A stretch of 64,000 bases of DNA from Prochlorococcus marinus str. AS9601 (GTDB lineage: Bacteria > Cyanobacteriota > Cyanobacteriia > PCC-6307 > Cyanobiaceae): assembly GCF_000015645.1 (NCBI RefSeq), contig NC_008816.1, positions 124,001-188,000 of the forward strand, given 5' to 3'. Position 1 is the first letter of the stretch. Each line of letters begins with the position of its first letter. A program made the position numbers and the translations under genes. This document shows, one piece after another, positions 1 to 7,831 of the stretch. Below the pieces are notes generated by a model. The model worked only from the letters and a program-made list of their open reading frames with translations, was not told where the DNA came from and did not search any database.

Positions 1-121
1 TTTCAAATTGGCCTATTCCAGGTGTTACTTCTTCAACTCGATATTGTATTTTTTTTGCATGAAGAGCCATTCTTGTTTTTAAACAAAAAGCACTATGCCT
101 AAATTGATATAATGTAATCAT
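1..121 (-). CDS. Glutathione S-transferase N-terminal domain, truncated by window edge
   Basis: Only the first 40 codons are inside the window; the gene runs off the left edge. The visible protein starts MITLYQFRHSAFCLKTRMAL, which matches the thioredoxin-like N-terminal fold of glutathione S-transferases: a beta strand, then the S/P-F-C-x-K-x-R segment that opens helix 1 and normally holds the glutathione-contacting Ser or Cys. Here Ser10 and Cys13 are candidates. GSTs conjugate or reduce substrates with glutathione in the cytosol. The ATG at the right end is the only sensible start. Subfamily and length cannot be judged. A glutaredoxin-like family member is the main alternative. Confidence 0.72.
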   Translation of the reverse strand, partial: MITLYQFRHSAFCLKTRMALHAKKIQYRVEEVTPGIGQFE

Positions 122-175
122 GCTGTTTAATGTTTGTTAAAACCTAGCTAAAAAAGTAATCTATTTGTGGAGCTG

Positions 176-385
176 ATGGGCGAATTTTTCTCTAATGTTG
201 CAAGATATCCAAAGTATTTGATATCCATCATTGTAGGGGGACTTGTTGCTTTGCTTGAACCTTTATTCAAGAATAGATCAAATCCACTCACAATAGTAGG
301 TTTGATATCTTCTGTCTTAAGTGCTTTCATAACTGTTTATTTTGTCTTGCAAGCGATGACAAACCCAATAAATTTACAACCATAA
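176..385 (+). CDS. ycf33: Ycf33 / DUF751 small membrane protein
   Basis: A 69-residue protein beginning MGEFFSNVARYPKYL, followed by two hydrophobic stretches (about residues 14-31 and 39-60) separated by a short basic turn. This pattern and the R-Y-P-x-Y-L motif fit the DUF751/Ycf33 family, found in cyanobacteria and plastids and of unknown function. It probably sits in a cell membrane. A GTG nine bases upstream is an alternative start; the ATG was chosen because family members begin close to the x-x-F-F motif. The stop codon overlaps the rbfA start by one base (TAATG), so the two are likely translationally coupled and cotranscribed with hemD. Confidence 0.75.
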   Translation: MGEFFSNVARYPKYLISIIVGGLVALLEPLFKNRSNPLTIVGLISSVLSAFITVYFVLQAMTNPINLQP

Positions 386-777
386 TGCCGAATAACTACC
401 GTCTTGAAAAAGTTTCTTCTCTTTTGAAGAAAGAAATAACCCTTATTTTGCAGAATGATTTAGAAAATGATCTTATTAGAGATCATTTCGTCAATATTTC
501 TAAGATTGATTTATCAGGTGATTTGCAACACTGTAAAATTTATATAACTTCAACTGCTCAAGAGAAAGTGAGGACAGAGATTGTTGAAAACTTGAATACT
601 GCTAAAAGTTCTATAAGGCATAGTTTAGGAAAAAGAATTGAGATGAGAAGAGTTCCAGAGATAATTTTTAAAGACGATGTTGTTCTTGATAAAGGATTAT
701 CAGTCTTGAAACTTCTCGATGAATTAAAAAATAAAAATCAAAATCATAATGTTGAGGACAAGGATGCCAAAAGTTGA
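385..777 (+). CDS. rbfA: Ribosome-binding factor A
   Basis: A 130-residue protein of normal RbfA length. It opens with the family signature R-L-E-K-V-x-x-L-L-K-K-E-I and continues with the single KH-like domain; the R-x-V-P-E-I-I-F-K-D-D motif lies near residue 90. RbfA binds the free 30S subunit, near the 5' helix of 16S rRNA, and is needed for late 30S maturation and growth in the cold. The start overlaps the ycf33 stop by one base, and the 3' end overlaps hemD, so the three genes form a tight operon. The assignment rests on well-conserved family motifs. Confidence 0.92.
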   Translation: MPNNYRLEKVSSLLKKEITLILQNDLENDLIRDHFVNISKIDLSGDLQHCKIYITSTAQEKVRTEIVENLNTAKSSIRHSLGKRIEMRRVPEIIFKDDVVLDKGLSVLKLLDELKNKNQNHNVEDKDAKS

Positions 778-1561
778 TCTACCCCTTGATCAAAGAAATA
801 TAATTATTACTCGATCAAAAGAAGGGATATTGGATATAAAAAAGATATTCATAAGCAAGGGCGCTAATGTATTTGATTTACCTGCAATAAGTATTGGTGA
901 TCCAGATGATTTGAATCCTCTTGACGAAGCATTAAATCAAATAAATGATTTTCATTGGATTATTTTTTCCAGTAGTAATGGGATCAAATTTGTGGATAAA
1001 AGACTTAGATACTTTAATAGTTCATTAAAAGAATGTTCTAAAAAAACAAAAATCGCCGTAGTCGGAGAAAAAACCTCAAAAACTCTTGATGATTTTGGGA
1101 TTAAGGCTGATTTCATACCTCCAGAATTTGTTGCTGAAAGTTTAATTGATAATTTCCCAGTATCTGGTTATGGACTTCGAGTTTTTGTACCAAGAGTTCA
1201 AACAGGTGGTAGGGATTTCATTGCAGATCAATTTAGAAAGGCTGGTTCTCGTGTATTTGAGGTTGCTGCATATGAGACTAGATGTCCTGAATCAATTCCG
1301 GAAGAAACAATTGATATTATTTCTAATCGAAAAGTTGATGCAATTATTTTCTCAAGTGGTAAAACCGTAGTAAATGCTGCTTTTTTACTAGAAAAAAATC
1401 TTGGTAAAAAATGGTTAGAATATTTTGATCAAATTAAGTTATTAACTATTGGACCTCAGACAACAAAAATATGTAACAAGATTTTTGGAAGATTTGATAG
1501 TCAGGCACAAAAATATACTTTTGAAGGACTACTAGATGTAGCAATTAATATTTTTAGTTAG
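764..1561 (+). CDS. hemD: Uroporphyrinogen-III synthase
   Basis: A 265-residue protein with the two-lobed HemD pattern. The N-terminal R-N-I-I-I-T-R-S strand opens lobe one, W-I-I-F-S-S-S-N-G follows near residue 65, and the second lobe contains I-I-F-S-S-G-K-T-V and a late L-L-T-I-G-P-Q-T strand. The enzyme cyclises hydroxymethylbilane to uroporphyrinogen III, the branch-point precursor of haem and (divinyl) chlorophyll. Sequence conservation in this family is low, but the motifs and length fit. An ATG 15 bases upstream would add five residues; the inner ATG places the first strand at the usual distance. It overlaps rbfA and its 3' end overlaps the convergent SRPBCC gene by eight bases. Confidence 0.88.
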   Translation: MPKVDLPLDQRNIIITRSKEGILDIKKIFISKGANVFDLPAISIGDPDDLNPLDEALNQINDFHWIIFSSSNGIKFVDKRLRYFNSSLKECSKKTKIAVVGEKTSKTLDDFGIKADFIPPEFVAESLIDNFPVSGYGLRVFVPRVQTGGRDFIADQFRKAGSRVFEVAAYETRCPESIPEETIDIISNRKVDAIIFSSGKTVVNAAFLLEKNLGKKWLEYFDQIKLLTIGPQTTKICNKIFGRFDSQAQKYTFEGLLDVAINIFS

Positions 1562-2024
1562 AAAAATTTTTTGTATAGTTCTTTTCAACTAAATCTTTGA
1601 ACCTATCAATATTGGCCTGTAATTCGTTTGTAACCATTTTGCCTAAAATATTTTCTTCCATAAACCGAGCAATCATTTTTGGTAGTTCATAAGTTATGGC
1701 TAAATTGACCGTAGTGATTTGATCAGTTTTACTTTCGAAAACTACTGATCCCTCAGTTGGTAAACCTCCTATTGATTTCCATTTGAGTTTGCTTTTTTCA
1801 ACCCTTTCTGTAATTTGAGCTTTCCATTTAAACCTAAAGCCATTTGCAGCTAAAGTCCATTCTGTTAAATCTGGTAACGTATTAGTTTCTTCGTCAACTG
1901 TTTTTACAGATTCAATCCAGCTCATCCAAAGTGACATTGAGTCTAAATCGCTCCATGTATCCCATACATTTTCAAGAGGCGCATTAACAATTGTTATAAC
2001 GTCATGTTTTAGCCAAGTACCCAT
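1554..2024 (-). CDS. SRPBCC (START/cyclase-dehydrase fold) protein
   Basis: A 156-residue protein that reads as a single SRPBCC ligand-binding domain. It has an N-terminal strand with I-V-N-A-P-L-E-N-V-W-D, then W-S-D-L-D-S-M-S-L-W-M-S-W-I-E, alternating strands, and a long C-terminal helix. Members bind hydrophobic ligands such as lipids, polyketides or isoprenoids. There is no signal peptide or membrane segment. It lies three bases behind crtQ and is clearly in the same transcription unit, so a role linked to carotenoids or another isoprenoid is a reasonable inference, but no activity can be read from the sequence. Confidence 0.75.
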   Translation of the reverse strand: MGTWLKHDVITIVNAPLENVWDTWSDLDSMSLWMSWIESVKTVDEETNTLPDLTEWTLAANGFRFKWKAQITERVEKSKLKWKSIGGLPTEGSVVFESKTDQITTVNLAITYELPKMIARFMEENILGKMVTNELQANIDRFKDLVEKNYTKNFSN

Positions 2025-2027
2025 GAA

Positions 2028-3482
2028 TTAACTTACTGCAAGATTTTTTGCTAATTCGGCTTTCTTCTCTAAAATTGCGGCGGCAGCTAAATGACCACTC
2101 ATTGTAGCTCCCTCCATAGAGTCTATATAATCTTGTTTTGTATAACTACCAGCCATGAAGAAATTAGATATAGATGTTTTTTGATCGGGTCTGAAAGGTT
2201 CCATACCGGGAGCTTCTCTATAGAGTGATTGTGGAATTTGTACCACGTTACTCCAAAGCAATTTAAGGTTTTTTGAGGATGGGAATAGACGGCGAACCTC
2301 TTTATCTATTGCTTTTGTAATTCTTTCTGTGGATCTTCCCATCCATCTATCGCCAGGAGTTAAAACACATTGGAGAAGCGATCCCATATCTTTTTTTCTA
2401 TAGTCTGCTGGACTTGCTAGTGCTAAATCAGCAAAACAACTGAAAGAGGCATCAGCAGAATAAAGAAGGTTATCTAGTCCAATTGGTTCGTTTCCAGTAT
2501 TATCTTTTTCTAATTCAGTAACCCAACCGTCGTATCTTAATTGGATTGTGGCTACAGCTACAGCTCTAAGTTTTTTTAAACCTTCAAATTCTTTAAATTG
2601 ATACCATTCTTTTGGAATTATTTTTTTTATTCCAGGAACATCACAGGCAGCTAGAAATTTATCTGCAAACACTGCCTTAATTCCTTCAGGAGAAGATATT
2701 TTTAATTGATTTACTGAATAAGAGGAAGATTCCTTTTCATAAATGATTTCTTCTACCTTATGGTTAAGATGTATTTTTGCGCCTTTGTTTGTGATGTAGT
2801 CGACAATAGGTTGAGTTAACCACTTATGCGGAGAACCTTTTAAAAGATTAAGTTTTGAGGCTTCTGTTTTTGAAGCAAACATCATAAATATAGTTAGCAT
2901 GCATCTTGCTGAAATATCTTTGCAATTAATAAAACCTAAAGCGTATGCGATAGGATCCCACATTCTTTCTAAGCTTTTTTCACTTCCACCATGGTTTAAA
3001 AACCATTCTTTAAAACTAATTTTATCTAGATCTCTAATTATTTTCATTGCGCCTTCATAATCTATCAATCCTCTAACTATTGGGCTTGTCCCTAAAGCTA
3101 AGGCATTCCTGAACTTATCTACCCAAGTTAGTTGTTCGGTGGTAAAAAAAGCTTTAAGTCCATTAAATGGAGCACCTAAAGGGAATCTGAAGTCTAAAGA
3201 TTTTAAATTACCACCATTATTAATAAATAGATGAGTATGGTCTTTCGGGAGTAAATTGTCTAGAGCTCCCACTTTGTTCATTAATTTAAAAAGATTTGCA
3301 TAATTATAAAAAAATACATGTAAGCCCATTTCTATGTGGTTACCATCCTTATCTTCCCAACTTCCTACTTTACCTCCCCAAAATGACCTGCTCTCGAAAA
3401 TTTCTACTTCGTGACCTTCATCAACTAAATTGACTGCTGCTGTAAGACCAGCTAATCCAGAACCAACTATTGCAATTTTCAC
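2028..3482 (-). CDS. crtQ: 9,9'-di-cis-zeta-carotene desaturase
   Basis: A 484-residue flavoprotein starting with the Rossmann FAD motif (I-V-G-S-G-L-A-G-L at residues 5-13, then V-E-I-F-E-S at the strand 2 acidic end). The closing segment [19 protein letters not shown] is the C-terminal FAD and substrate motif of the plant/cyanobacterial desaturase family. The early block [11 protein letters not shown] and the SRPBCC neighbour favour the zeta-carotene desaturase (ZDS) branch over phytoene desaturase, whose paralogue is also in this window. It converts zeta-carotene through neurosporene toward lycopene at the thylakoid membrane. It is divergent from the IscA-like gene. Confidence 0.9.
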   Translation of the reverse strand: MKIAIVGSGLAGLTAAVNLVDEGHEVEIFESRSFWGGKVGSWEDKDGNHIEMGLHVFFYNYANLFKLMNKVGALDNLLPKDHTHLFINNGGNLKSLDFRFPLGAPFNGLKAFFTTEQLTWVDKFRNALALGTSPIVRGLIDYEGAMKIIRDLDKISFKEWFLNHGGSEKSLERMWDPIAYALGFINCKDISARCMLTIFMMFASKTEASKLNLLKGSPHKWLTQPIVDYITNKGAKIHLNHKVEEIIYEKESSSYSVNQLKISSPEGIKAVFADKFLAACDVPGIKKIIPKEWYQFKEFEGLKKLRAVAVATIQLRYDGWVTELEKDNTGNEPIGLDNLLYSADASFSCFADLALASPADYRKKDMGSLLQCVLTPGDRWMGRSTERITKAIDKEVRRLFPSSKNLKLLWSNVVQIPQSLYREAPGMEPFRPDQKTSISNFFMAGSYTKQDYIDSMEGATMSGHLAAAAILEKKAELAKNLAVS

Positions 3483-3576
3483 TTTTTTCTAATAATTATA
3501 ACAAATCAAGTTTGGATAACGTTTGTTCTATGCATCCTCTCGATTAAGTTTTTATATTATAAATAGTAGAAATCCT

Positions 3577-3975
3577 ATGTTTATGGAAAATGTAGAAGTT
3601 AAACAGGAAATTAAAAATTCTGATGATGGCAAAGGTATCTTAATTACGAATGATGCTATAGAACAAATTTCAAATTTATTGAAGGGCCAAAGTGATAAAA
3701 AAGCACTAAGGGTGGGAGTAAGATCAGGCGGTTGTAGTGGAATGAGTTATACGATGGATTTTATAGGAACCGATGAAATAAGTCCTGATGATAAAGTTTA
3801 TGATTATTCATTAAAAGCTGATCAAAGCTTTCAAGTGGTTTGTGATCCTAAAAGTCTTTTATATATTTATGGAATGCAGTTAGATTTTAGTAAGGAATTA
3901 ATTGGAGGTGGCTTTAATTTTGTAAATCCCAATGCCTCTCAAACTTGTGGTTGTGGAAGCTCCTTTGCAGTTTAA
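3577..3975 (+). CDS. IscA/SufA/HesB-type iron-sulfur carrier
   Basis: A 132-residue A-type Fe-S carrier. The three conserved cysteines are present: one in R-S-G-G-C-S-G-M-S-Y and two in the C-terminal C-G-C-G-S-S-F. The domain is preceded by about 20 residues of acidic N-terminal extension. A-type carriers receive or store Fe-S clusters (or iron) and pass them to apo-proteins; in this genome such clients include NDH-1 and PSI proteins. The reading frame stays open farther upstream to a TTG, but that segment is not family-like, so the ATG giving MFMENVEV was chosen; the ATG two codons later is equally possible. It lies close in front of the TPR gene. Confidence 0.88.
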   Translation: MFMENVEVKQEIKNSDDGKGILITNDAIEQISNLLKGQSDKKALRVGVRSGGCSGMSYTMDFIGTDEISPDDKVYDYSLKADQSFQVVCDPKSLLYIYGMQLDFSKELIGGGFNFVNPNASQTCGCGSSFAV

Positions 3976-3981
3976 TAAATA

Positions 3982-4410
3982 ATGAATAACGAAATTAATC
4001 CGATCGAAGAGGATTTTAATGCAGCTTTATCAAGATATAAAGCAGGGCAAGATTTAATTCCAATCGTTCAGGATTTTCAAAAAATTATACACCAAATTCC
4101 AAATCATTTTGCTGCTTGGACTTGTTTATCATGGCTTCAATTACTTTTGAAAAATAATGAAGAAGCTTTGTCAGCTGCCAGACAAGCGGTTCGATTAAAT
4201 CAGCAAGATCCACAAGCAAGAATGAATTTGTCTTTAGCTCTTTTGGCTACCAATAATAAAGGTGTTAGGGATCATATTGAGTTAATAAAGAAAATGTCTA
4301 TGATGATGCCAGATGTGAAAAGTGAGTTGAAAGAATCAGTTGAAGACGGATTAAGTAGATATCCAGATTGGCCTGAGTTAACCAAAGTAAAAAAATGGTT
4401 GGAATTTTAA
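3982..4410 (+). CDS. TPR-repeat protein
   Basis: A 142-residue, mostly helical protein. Residues about 50-90 read as one to two tetratricopeptide repeats (F-A-A-W-T-C-L-S-W-L-Q... followed by A-A-R-Q-A-V-R-L-N-Q-Q-D-P-Q-A-R-M-N-L-S-L-A-L). TPRs are helical scaffolds for protein binding; no enzymatic motif is visible. There is no signal peptide or membrane segment, so it should be cytosolic. It starts six bases after the IscA-like gene and ends one base before the LpxB-like gene, so the three are probably cotranscribed. I recognise it as a conserved marine picocyanobacterial protein without assigned function. Confidence 0.72.
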   Translation: MNNEINPIEEDFNAALSRYKAGQDLIPIVQDFQKIIHQIPNHFAAWTCLSWLQLLLKNNEEALSAARQAVRLNQQDPQARMNLSLALLATNNKGVRDHIELIKKMSMMMPDVKSELKESVEDGLSRYPDWPELTKVKKWLEF

Positions 4411-4411
4411 A

Positions 4412-5614
4412 TTGTTTAAGATTTTAATATTAAGTAATGGGCATGGAGAAGATCTATCTGGCAGTCTAATAGCTAAACAATTCGTAAAAAGTGGTTATTC
4501 TGTTCATGCTTTGCCAATTGTTGGTAAGGGAAACCATTACGAAAAAGAACAAATTAAGATTATCGGTAAAACTAAAGAATTTAGAACTGGAGGAATTGGC
4601 TATAATTCTCTTAAGGGAAGACTTACTGAGTTATTAGGAGGAGAAATATTTTATGTCTTAAAAAGATTATATTTAACTTTTACAATTAAAAAAAAATATG
4701 ATTATTTTTTTGTAATTGGAGATATTGTGCCAGTTTTTTTTGCCTGGTTTTGTAAGAAAGATTTTTTTACATATCTAGTTGCTTATTCCAGCCATTATGA
4801 AGGGAAGTTGAAATTACCATGGCCTTCTAAATTTTTCTTGCTCTCACAAAAAGCAAAAAAAATATATACGAGAGATTCCCTTACAGCTAATGATTTAACA
4901 TTGCAATTAAAAAAGAAAGTGTCTTTCTTAGGCAACCCATTTATGGATAAGTTTTTTCCTAGAAAAAAAGAATTAAATAAAGCTGAATTTAGTATTGGAT
5001 TATTTCCAGGAAGTAGATTCCCTGAGATTTTAGATAATTTTGTTTCTATTTTAGAGGTATTAGAGGCATTGTCAGATTTAAGATATTTTCAAAAAATTCA
5101 GTTTAATTTTGCAATAGTTAATGCTCTATCTTCATTCAAAATAAAGGAGATATTTCAAAAAAGAGGATGGTTAAAAATAGAAAATATTAAAGAAAATAAT
5201 CTCTTGAAATTTCAATATAAATTTTTAGAAGTGAATATATATTGGAATAATTTTGACAAAATATTATACAAAAGTAGATGCTGTATCAGCATGGCAGGAA
5301 CAGCAGCAGAGCAAGCGATTGGATTAGGAAAACCAGTTATTCAGATTGAAGGTAAAGGTCCACAATTTACAAAAACTTTTGCAGAAGCGCAAAGACGTTT
5401 GCTAGGAAAATATGTTTTTTGTGCCACTAATTATAAAGATAAGAATGATCAAATCAATCAGACAATAAAATTGATTATAAAAATAATTTACCTTATACAG
5501 CTTAATAAGAAGTTTATGATCTCATGTAATGAAAATGCTAAAAAAAGACTGGGTGAAAACAAAGCTTGTCTTAAAATGGTTGATGATATGAATATTGTTA
5601 TAAAAAATGACTAA
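4412..5614 (+). CDS. Lipid-A-disaccharide synthase-related glycosyltransferase-like protein
   Basis: A 400-residue protein resembling the cyanobacterial family TIGR03492 (LpxB-related). It starts I-L-I-L-S-N-G-H-G-E-D, the nucleotide-sugar transferase-type N-terminal loop, and carries S-I-G-L-F-P-G-S-R-F-P-E-I in the middle and M-A-G-T-A-A-E-Q-A-I-G-L-G-K-P-V-I-Q near residue 300, both typical of GT-B fold LpxB/MurG relatives. True LpxB joins two acylated glucosamines in lipid A synthesis; whether this relative does so is unknown. The start is a TTG one base after the TPR gene's stop, since no ATG or GTG lies near the conserved N-terminus. It overlaps the next small gene by eight bases. Confidence 0.75.
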   Translation: MFKILILSNGHGEDLSGSLIAKQFVKSGYSVHALPIVGKGNHYEKEQIKIIGKTKEFRTGGIGYNSLKGRLTELLGGEIFYVLKRLYLTFTIKKKYDYFFVIGDIVPVFFAWFCKKDFFTYLVAYSSHYEGKLKLPWPSKFFLLSQKAKKIYTRDSLTANDLTLQLKKKVSFLGNPFMDKFFPRKKELNKAEFSIGLFPGSRFPEILDNFVSILEVLEALSDLRYFQKIQFNFAIVNALSSFKIKEIFQKRGWLKIENIKENNLLKFQYKFLEVNIYWNNFDKILYKSRCCISMAGTAAEQAIGLGKPVIQIEGKGPQFTKTFAEAQRRLLGKYVFCATNYKDKNDQINQTIKLIIKIIYLIQLNKKFMISCNENAKKRLGENKACLKMVDDMNIVIKND

Positions 5615-5876
5615 GGAGAATAATCAAAATAAGTTAAAACAAATTATCGATAATTTGTTATTAATAAATTTATTTACAGTTATTTTTTTTGCAATATTTT
5701 TTATTTTTGCAATCATCATGCAATTTAATGGCATATTTATTTTTATTAATTTTATTCAGATAGTTTGGAATCCTCTTGTAGTTCCATTGATAACAATTCT
5801 TATTATTGGTGCTTTAGTAAACGGTATTAATTCTTGGTGGAGGCGTAAATTGCTTTCTCAAGAAGAGGATACTTAA
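5607..5876 (+). CDS. Small two-span membrane protein, unknown
   Basis: An 89-residue protein with a charged N-terminus, then two long hydrophobic segments (about residues 17-42 and 45-72) and a basic tail containing W-W-R-R-K. It should be an integral membrane protein. I do not recognise a named family. It begins inside the end of the LpxB-like gene (eight-base overlap), so it is probably translated from the same message. Its last 50 bases overlap the convergent epimerase-like gene on the other strand, one of the longest overlaps in the window. Confidence 0.6.
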   Translation: MTKENNQNKLKQIIDNLLLINLFTVIFFAIFFIFAIIMQFNGIFIFINFIQIVWNPLVVPLITILIIGALVNGINSWWRRKLLSQEEDT

Positions 5877-6753
5877 AAGTATAGTTTTTAAGTTTACTGC
5901 TTATTACTTTTTGTCCTTCCAATACAACTTTTGCTCCATCTCCTAACAATATTTTTAAAACCGCTCCAGGCACTGGAAGTAAATTAGGTCTATTCAGACA
6001 TTTGCCTAAAGTCTGAGAAAATTCTCTCATTAATACTGGATTTGGTGCAACAGCATTAAATACTCCCGAAAACTTTTTATCAACTAATGCTTGAGTAATT
6101 AATGCACATAAATCAGTTCTATGAATCCAACTCATCCATTGCTTACCATCTCCAATTGGTCCACCTAATCCAACTTTAAATATAGGGAGCATTTTTCCTA
6201 ATGCTCCTCCATCTGCCTCTAGAACTATTCCAATTCTAAAAATAACTAACCTTGAGAAAAATGGTTTTTCAGCAGCGACCGCTTCCCATTTTTTGCAAAG
6301 ATTAGCTAAAAAGTCTTTTCCTCCAATACTATTTTCAGAGAATTCACCAGACAAACTTGTACCGTAATAACCTATTGCTGATCCATTTATAATGACTTTT
6401 GGATTTATTTTTAAATTTTTAAGGGTCTTCATCATAAATTTAGTAGTATTAATACGACTAATTTCAATCTCCTGTTTTTGTTCAGAAGTCCATTTTTTTT
6501 CTGCTATGGGTTCTCCCATCAGGTTAATAATTCCATCGGTCTCTCTTAGGATATTTAGAAGATTTTCGTTATTCCAGTTTTTTTCTTTTGATAAATCTAT
6601 TTGAAAAAACTTAAACTTATTAAAATCTAAATCAACCTTTAATTTACTAATGGGTTTTCTACTTACAATGTATATTTCGTGATTTTCATTGAGTAGTGTT
6701 GGAACTAATTCTTTCCCAACAAATCCAGTGCAGCCAAGTAGTAAAAGACGCAT
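5827..6753 (-). CDS. TIGR01777-type NAD(P)-dependent epimerase/dehydratase
   Basis: A 308-residue extended short-chain dehydrogenase. The N-terminus has the Rossmann motif (L-L-L-L-G-C-T-G-F-V-G near residues 3-13), followed by I-I-N-L-M-G-E-P-I-A-E-K-K-W and I-N-G-S-A-I-G-Y-Y-G, both hallmarks of the TIGR01777 group (E. coli YfcH, plant SulA/GC1). Plant relatives affect plastid division, but the substrate is unknown. The frame stays open 168 bases further upstream; I chose the ATG giving MRLLLLGC because it places the dinucleotide motif at the N-terminus and avoids a long run into the ndhO promoter. The 3' end overlaps the upstream gene's tail. Confidence 0.82.
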   Translation of the reverse strand: MRLLLLGCTGFVGKELVPTLLNENHEIYIVSRKPISKLKVDLDFNKFKFFQIDLSKEKNWNNENLLNILRETDGIINLMGEPIAEKKWTSEQKQEIEISRINTTKFMMKTLKNLKINPKVIINGSAIGYYGTSLSGEFSENSIGGKDFLANLCKKWEAVAAEKPFFSRLVIFRIGIVLEADGGALGKMLPIFKVGLGGPIGDGKQWMSWIHRTDLCALITQALVDKKFSGVFNAVAPNPVLMREFSQTLGKCLNRPNLLPVPGAVLKILLGDGAKVVLEGQKVISSKLKNYTFKYPLLEKAIYASTKN

Positions 6754-6889
6754 ATCATATTGATGTTTATCATTTAAGGCTATTAAATTTTTTAGAAGTT
6801 TGTAATTATTATTCCGGTATAAATTTTTTTCAATATTTTTCAAACAAGTTTTTGTATAATAAATTTCAAATAACTTTCTTGAATTTATT

Positions 6890-7126
6890 ATGACAGATTC
6901 TATTCCAAAGAAACCTCTCAAGAAAGGAAGCTTAGTTTTTGTCGATAAAGAAAATTATATAAAAAGTATCGAAGCGTTAGCTAGTGATAATGATCTACCT
7001 AATTATGTCTTTGAAGGTCCCGGAGAGATTCTTTCACTTAAAGACGAATATGCTCAGGTTCGATGGCGGAGACCTGTTCCAGATGTTTGGTTGAAATTAG
7101 ATCAACTTAAAGAATATACTCATTAA
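6890..7126 (+). CDS. ndhO: NDH-1 subunit O
   Basis: A 78-residue soluble protein with the NdhO pattern: an N-terminal L-K-K-G-S-L-V-F-V-D strand, Y-V-F-E-G-P-G-E-I-L in the middle, and Q-V-R-W-R-R-P-V-P-D-V-W-L-K-L-D-Q-L at the end. NdhO is an oxygenic-photosynthesis-specific, stromal/cytoplasmic-side subunit of the NDH-1 complex that drives cyclic electron flow and respiration. It stands alone here, divergent from the epimerase-like gene and convergent with the J-domain gene 11 bases away. It is one of nine ndh genes scattered across the window. Confidence 0.92.
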   Translation: MTDSIPKKPLKKGSLVFVDKENYIKSIEALASDNDLPNYVFEGPGEILSLKDEYAQVRWRRPVPDVWLKLDQLKEYTH

Positions 7127-7137
7127 AATTTTTATAT

Positions 7138-7815
7138 CTAAAAGTTTTTATTTTTTTTCTCTGTAGACATCTTTGATTGGATTCTTTTTGCTTCTTTGAT
7201 CATTTCTTTGCCATCAAATAAGTAATTATCTACGTATCCTTGTGTATATCTATCAAATTCTGATAGCGCATCTTTAACTTGTGAAAAACAATGATAAAGA
7301 TTAAGGCCTAAAGCTGTAATAGACTTTGGAACTATTTTTTTGTTATAAATTTTTTCAACTTTTTCTATTTTATTTTTTGAAAGAATTATGTACCTGCAAA
7401 AATTTTCCATAAGTTGGTCATCATATGGATCCGCAGATAGTTCTTTTATTTCGTTATTCAAAGGTTTAATTATTTGACTAATTAATCTATTTATCGGACT
7501 ATAAATCTCTTTAATCCATGTTTCAACTTCTTTGTCCTTAATTGAAGAATTATATTTTTTTGAATTAAATTTCTCTTCCCAATTTTCATTAAATGAATCA
7601 AATGATGAACTGGAAGAGAAAAAACTGCTATCGTATTGTTGCTTTTTGATAGGGTCATTTAGAGTTTCCCAGGCATTTTGTATTGCAAGAAATCGTTCTT
7701 TCTTTCCGCCTGCATCAGGATGATGTTGCTTAACTAAAGAGCGATATGAAGATTTAATTTCACTTCTGGTTGCATTGTTTTTGAGACCTAATTCTTCATA
7801 TAAATTTTTTTCCAT
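7138..7815 (-). CDS. DnaJ-domain protein
   Basis: A 225-residue protein with an N-terminal J domain (about residues 4-65) carrying the invariant His-Pro-Asp in K-Q-H-H-P-D-A-G-G. The J domain stimulates the ATPase of Hsp70 (DnaK). No G/F-rich linker, zinc finger or client-binding C-terminal domain of true DnaJ is visible; the remaining 150 residues are charged and helical. It is therefore a type III J protein with an unknown client. The frame is open upstream into cysK, but the ATG giving MEKNLYEELGL sits at the proper J-domain start. It follows cysK by 16 bases on the same strand. Confidence 0.85.
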   Translation of the reverse strand: MEKNLYEELGLKNNATRSEIKSSYRSLVKQHHPDAGGKKERFLAIQNAWETLNDPIKKQQYDSSFFSSSSSFDSFNENWEEKFNSKKYNSSIKDKEVETWIKEIYSPINRLISQIIKPLNNEIKELSADPYDDQLMENFCRYIILSKNKIEKVEKIYNKKIVPKSITALGLNLYHCFSQVKDALSEFDRYTQGYVDNYLFDGKEMIKEAKRIQSKMSTEKKNKNF

Positions 7816-7831
7816 TTTTATAAATTTTGCA

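Noticed and set aside
6754-6921. 56-residue extension of the TIGR01777 protein
   Set aside because: It places the Rossmann motif deep inside the protein, overlaps ndhO, and is rich in Lys/Asn/Tyr without family likeness; the inner ATG is preferred.
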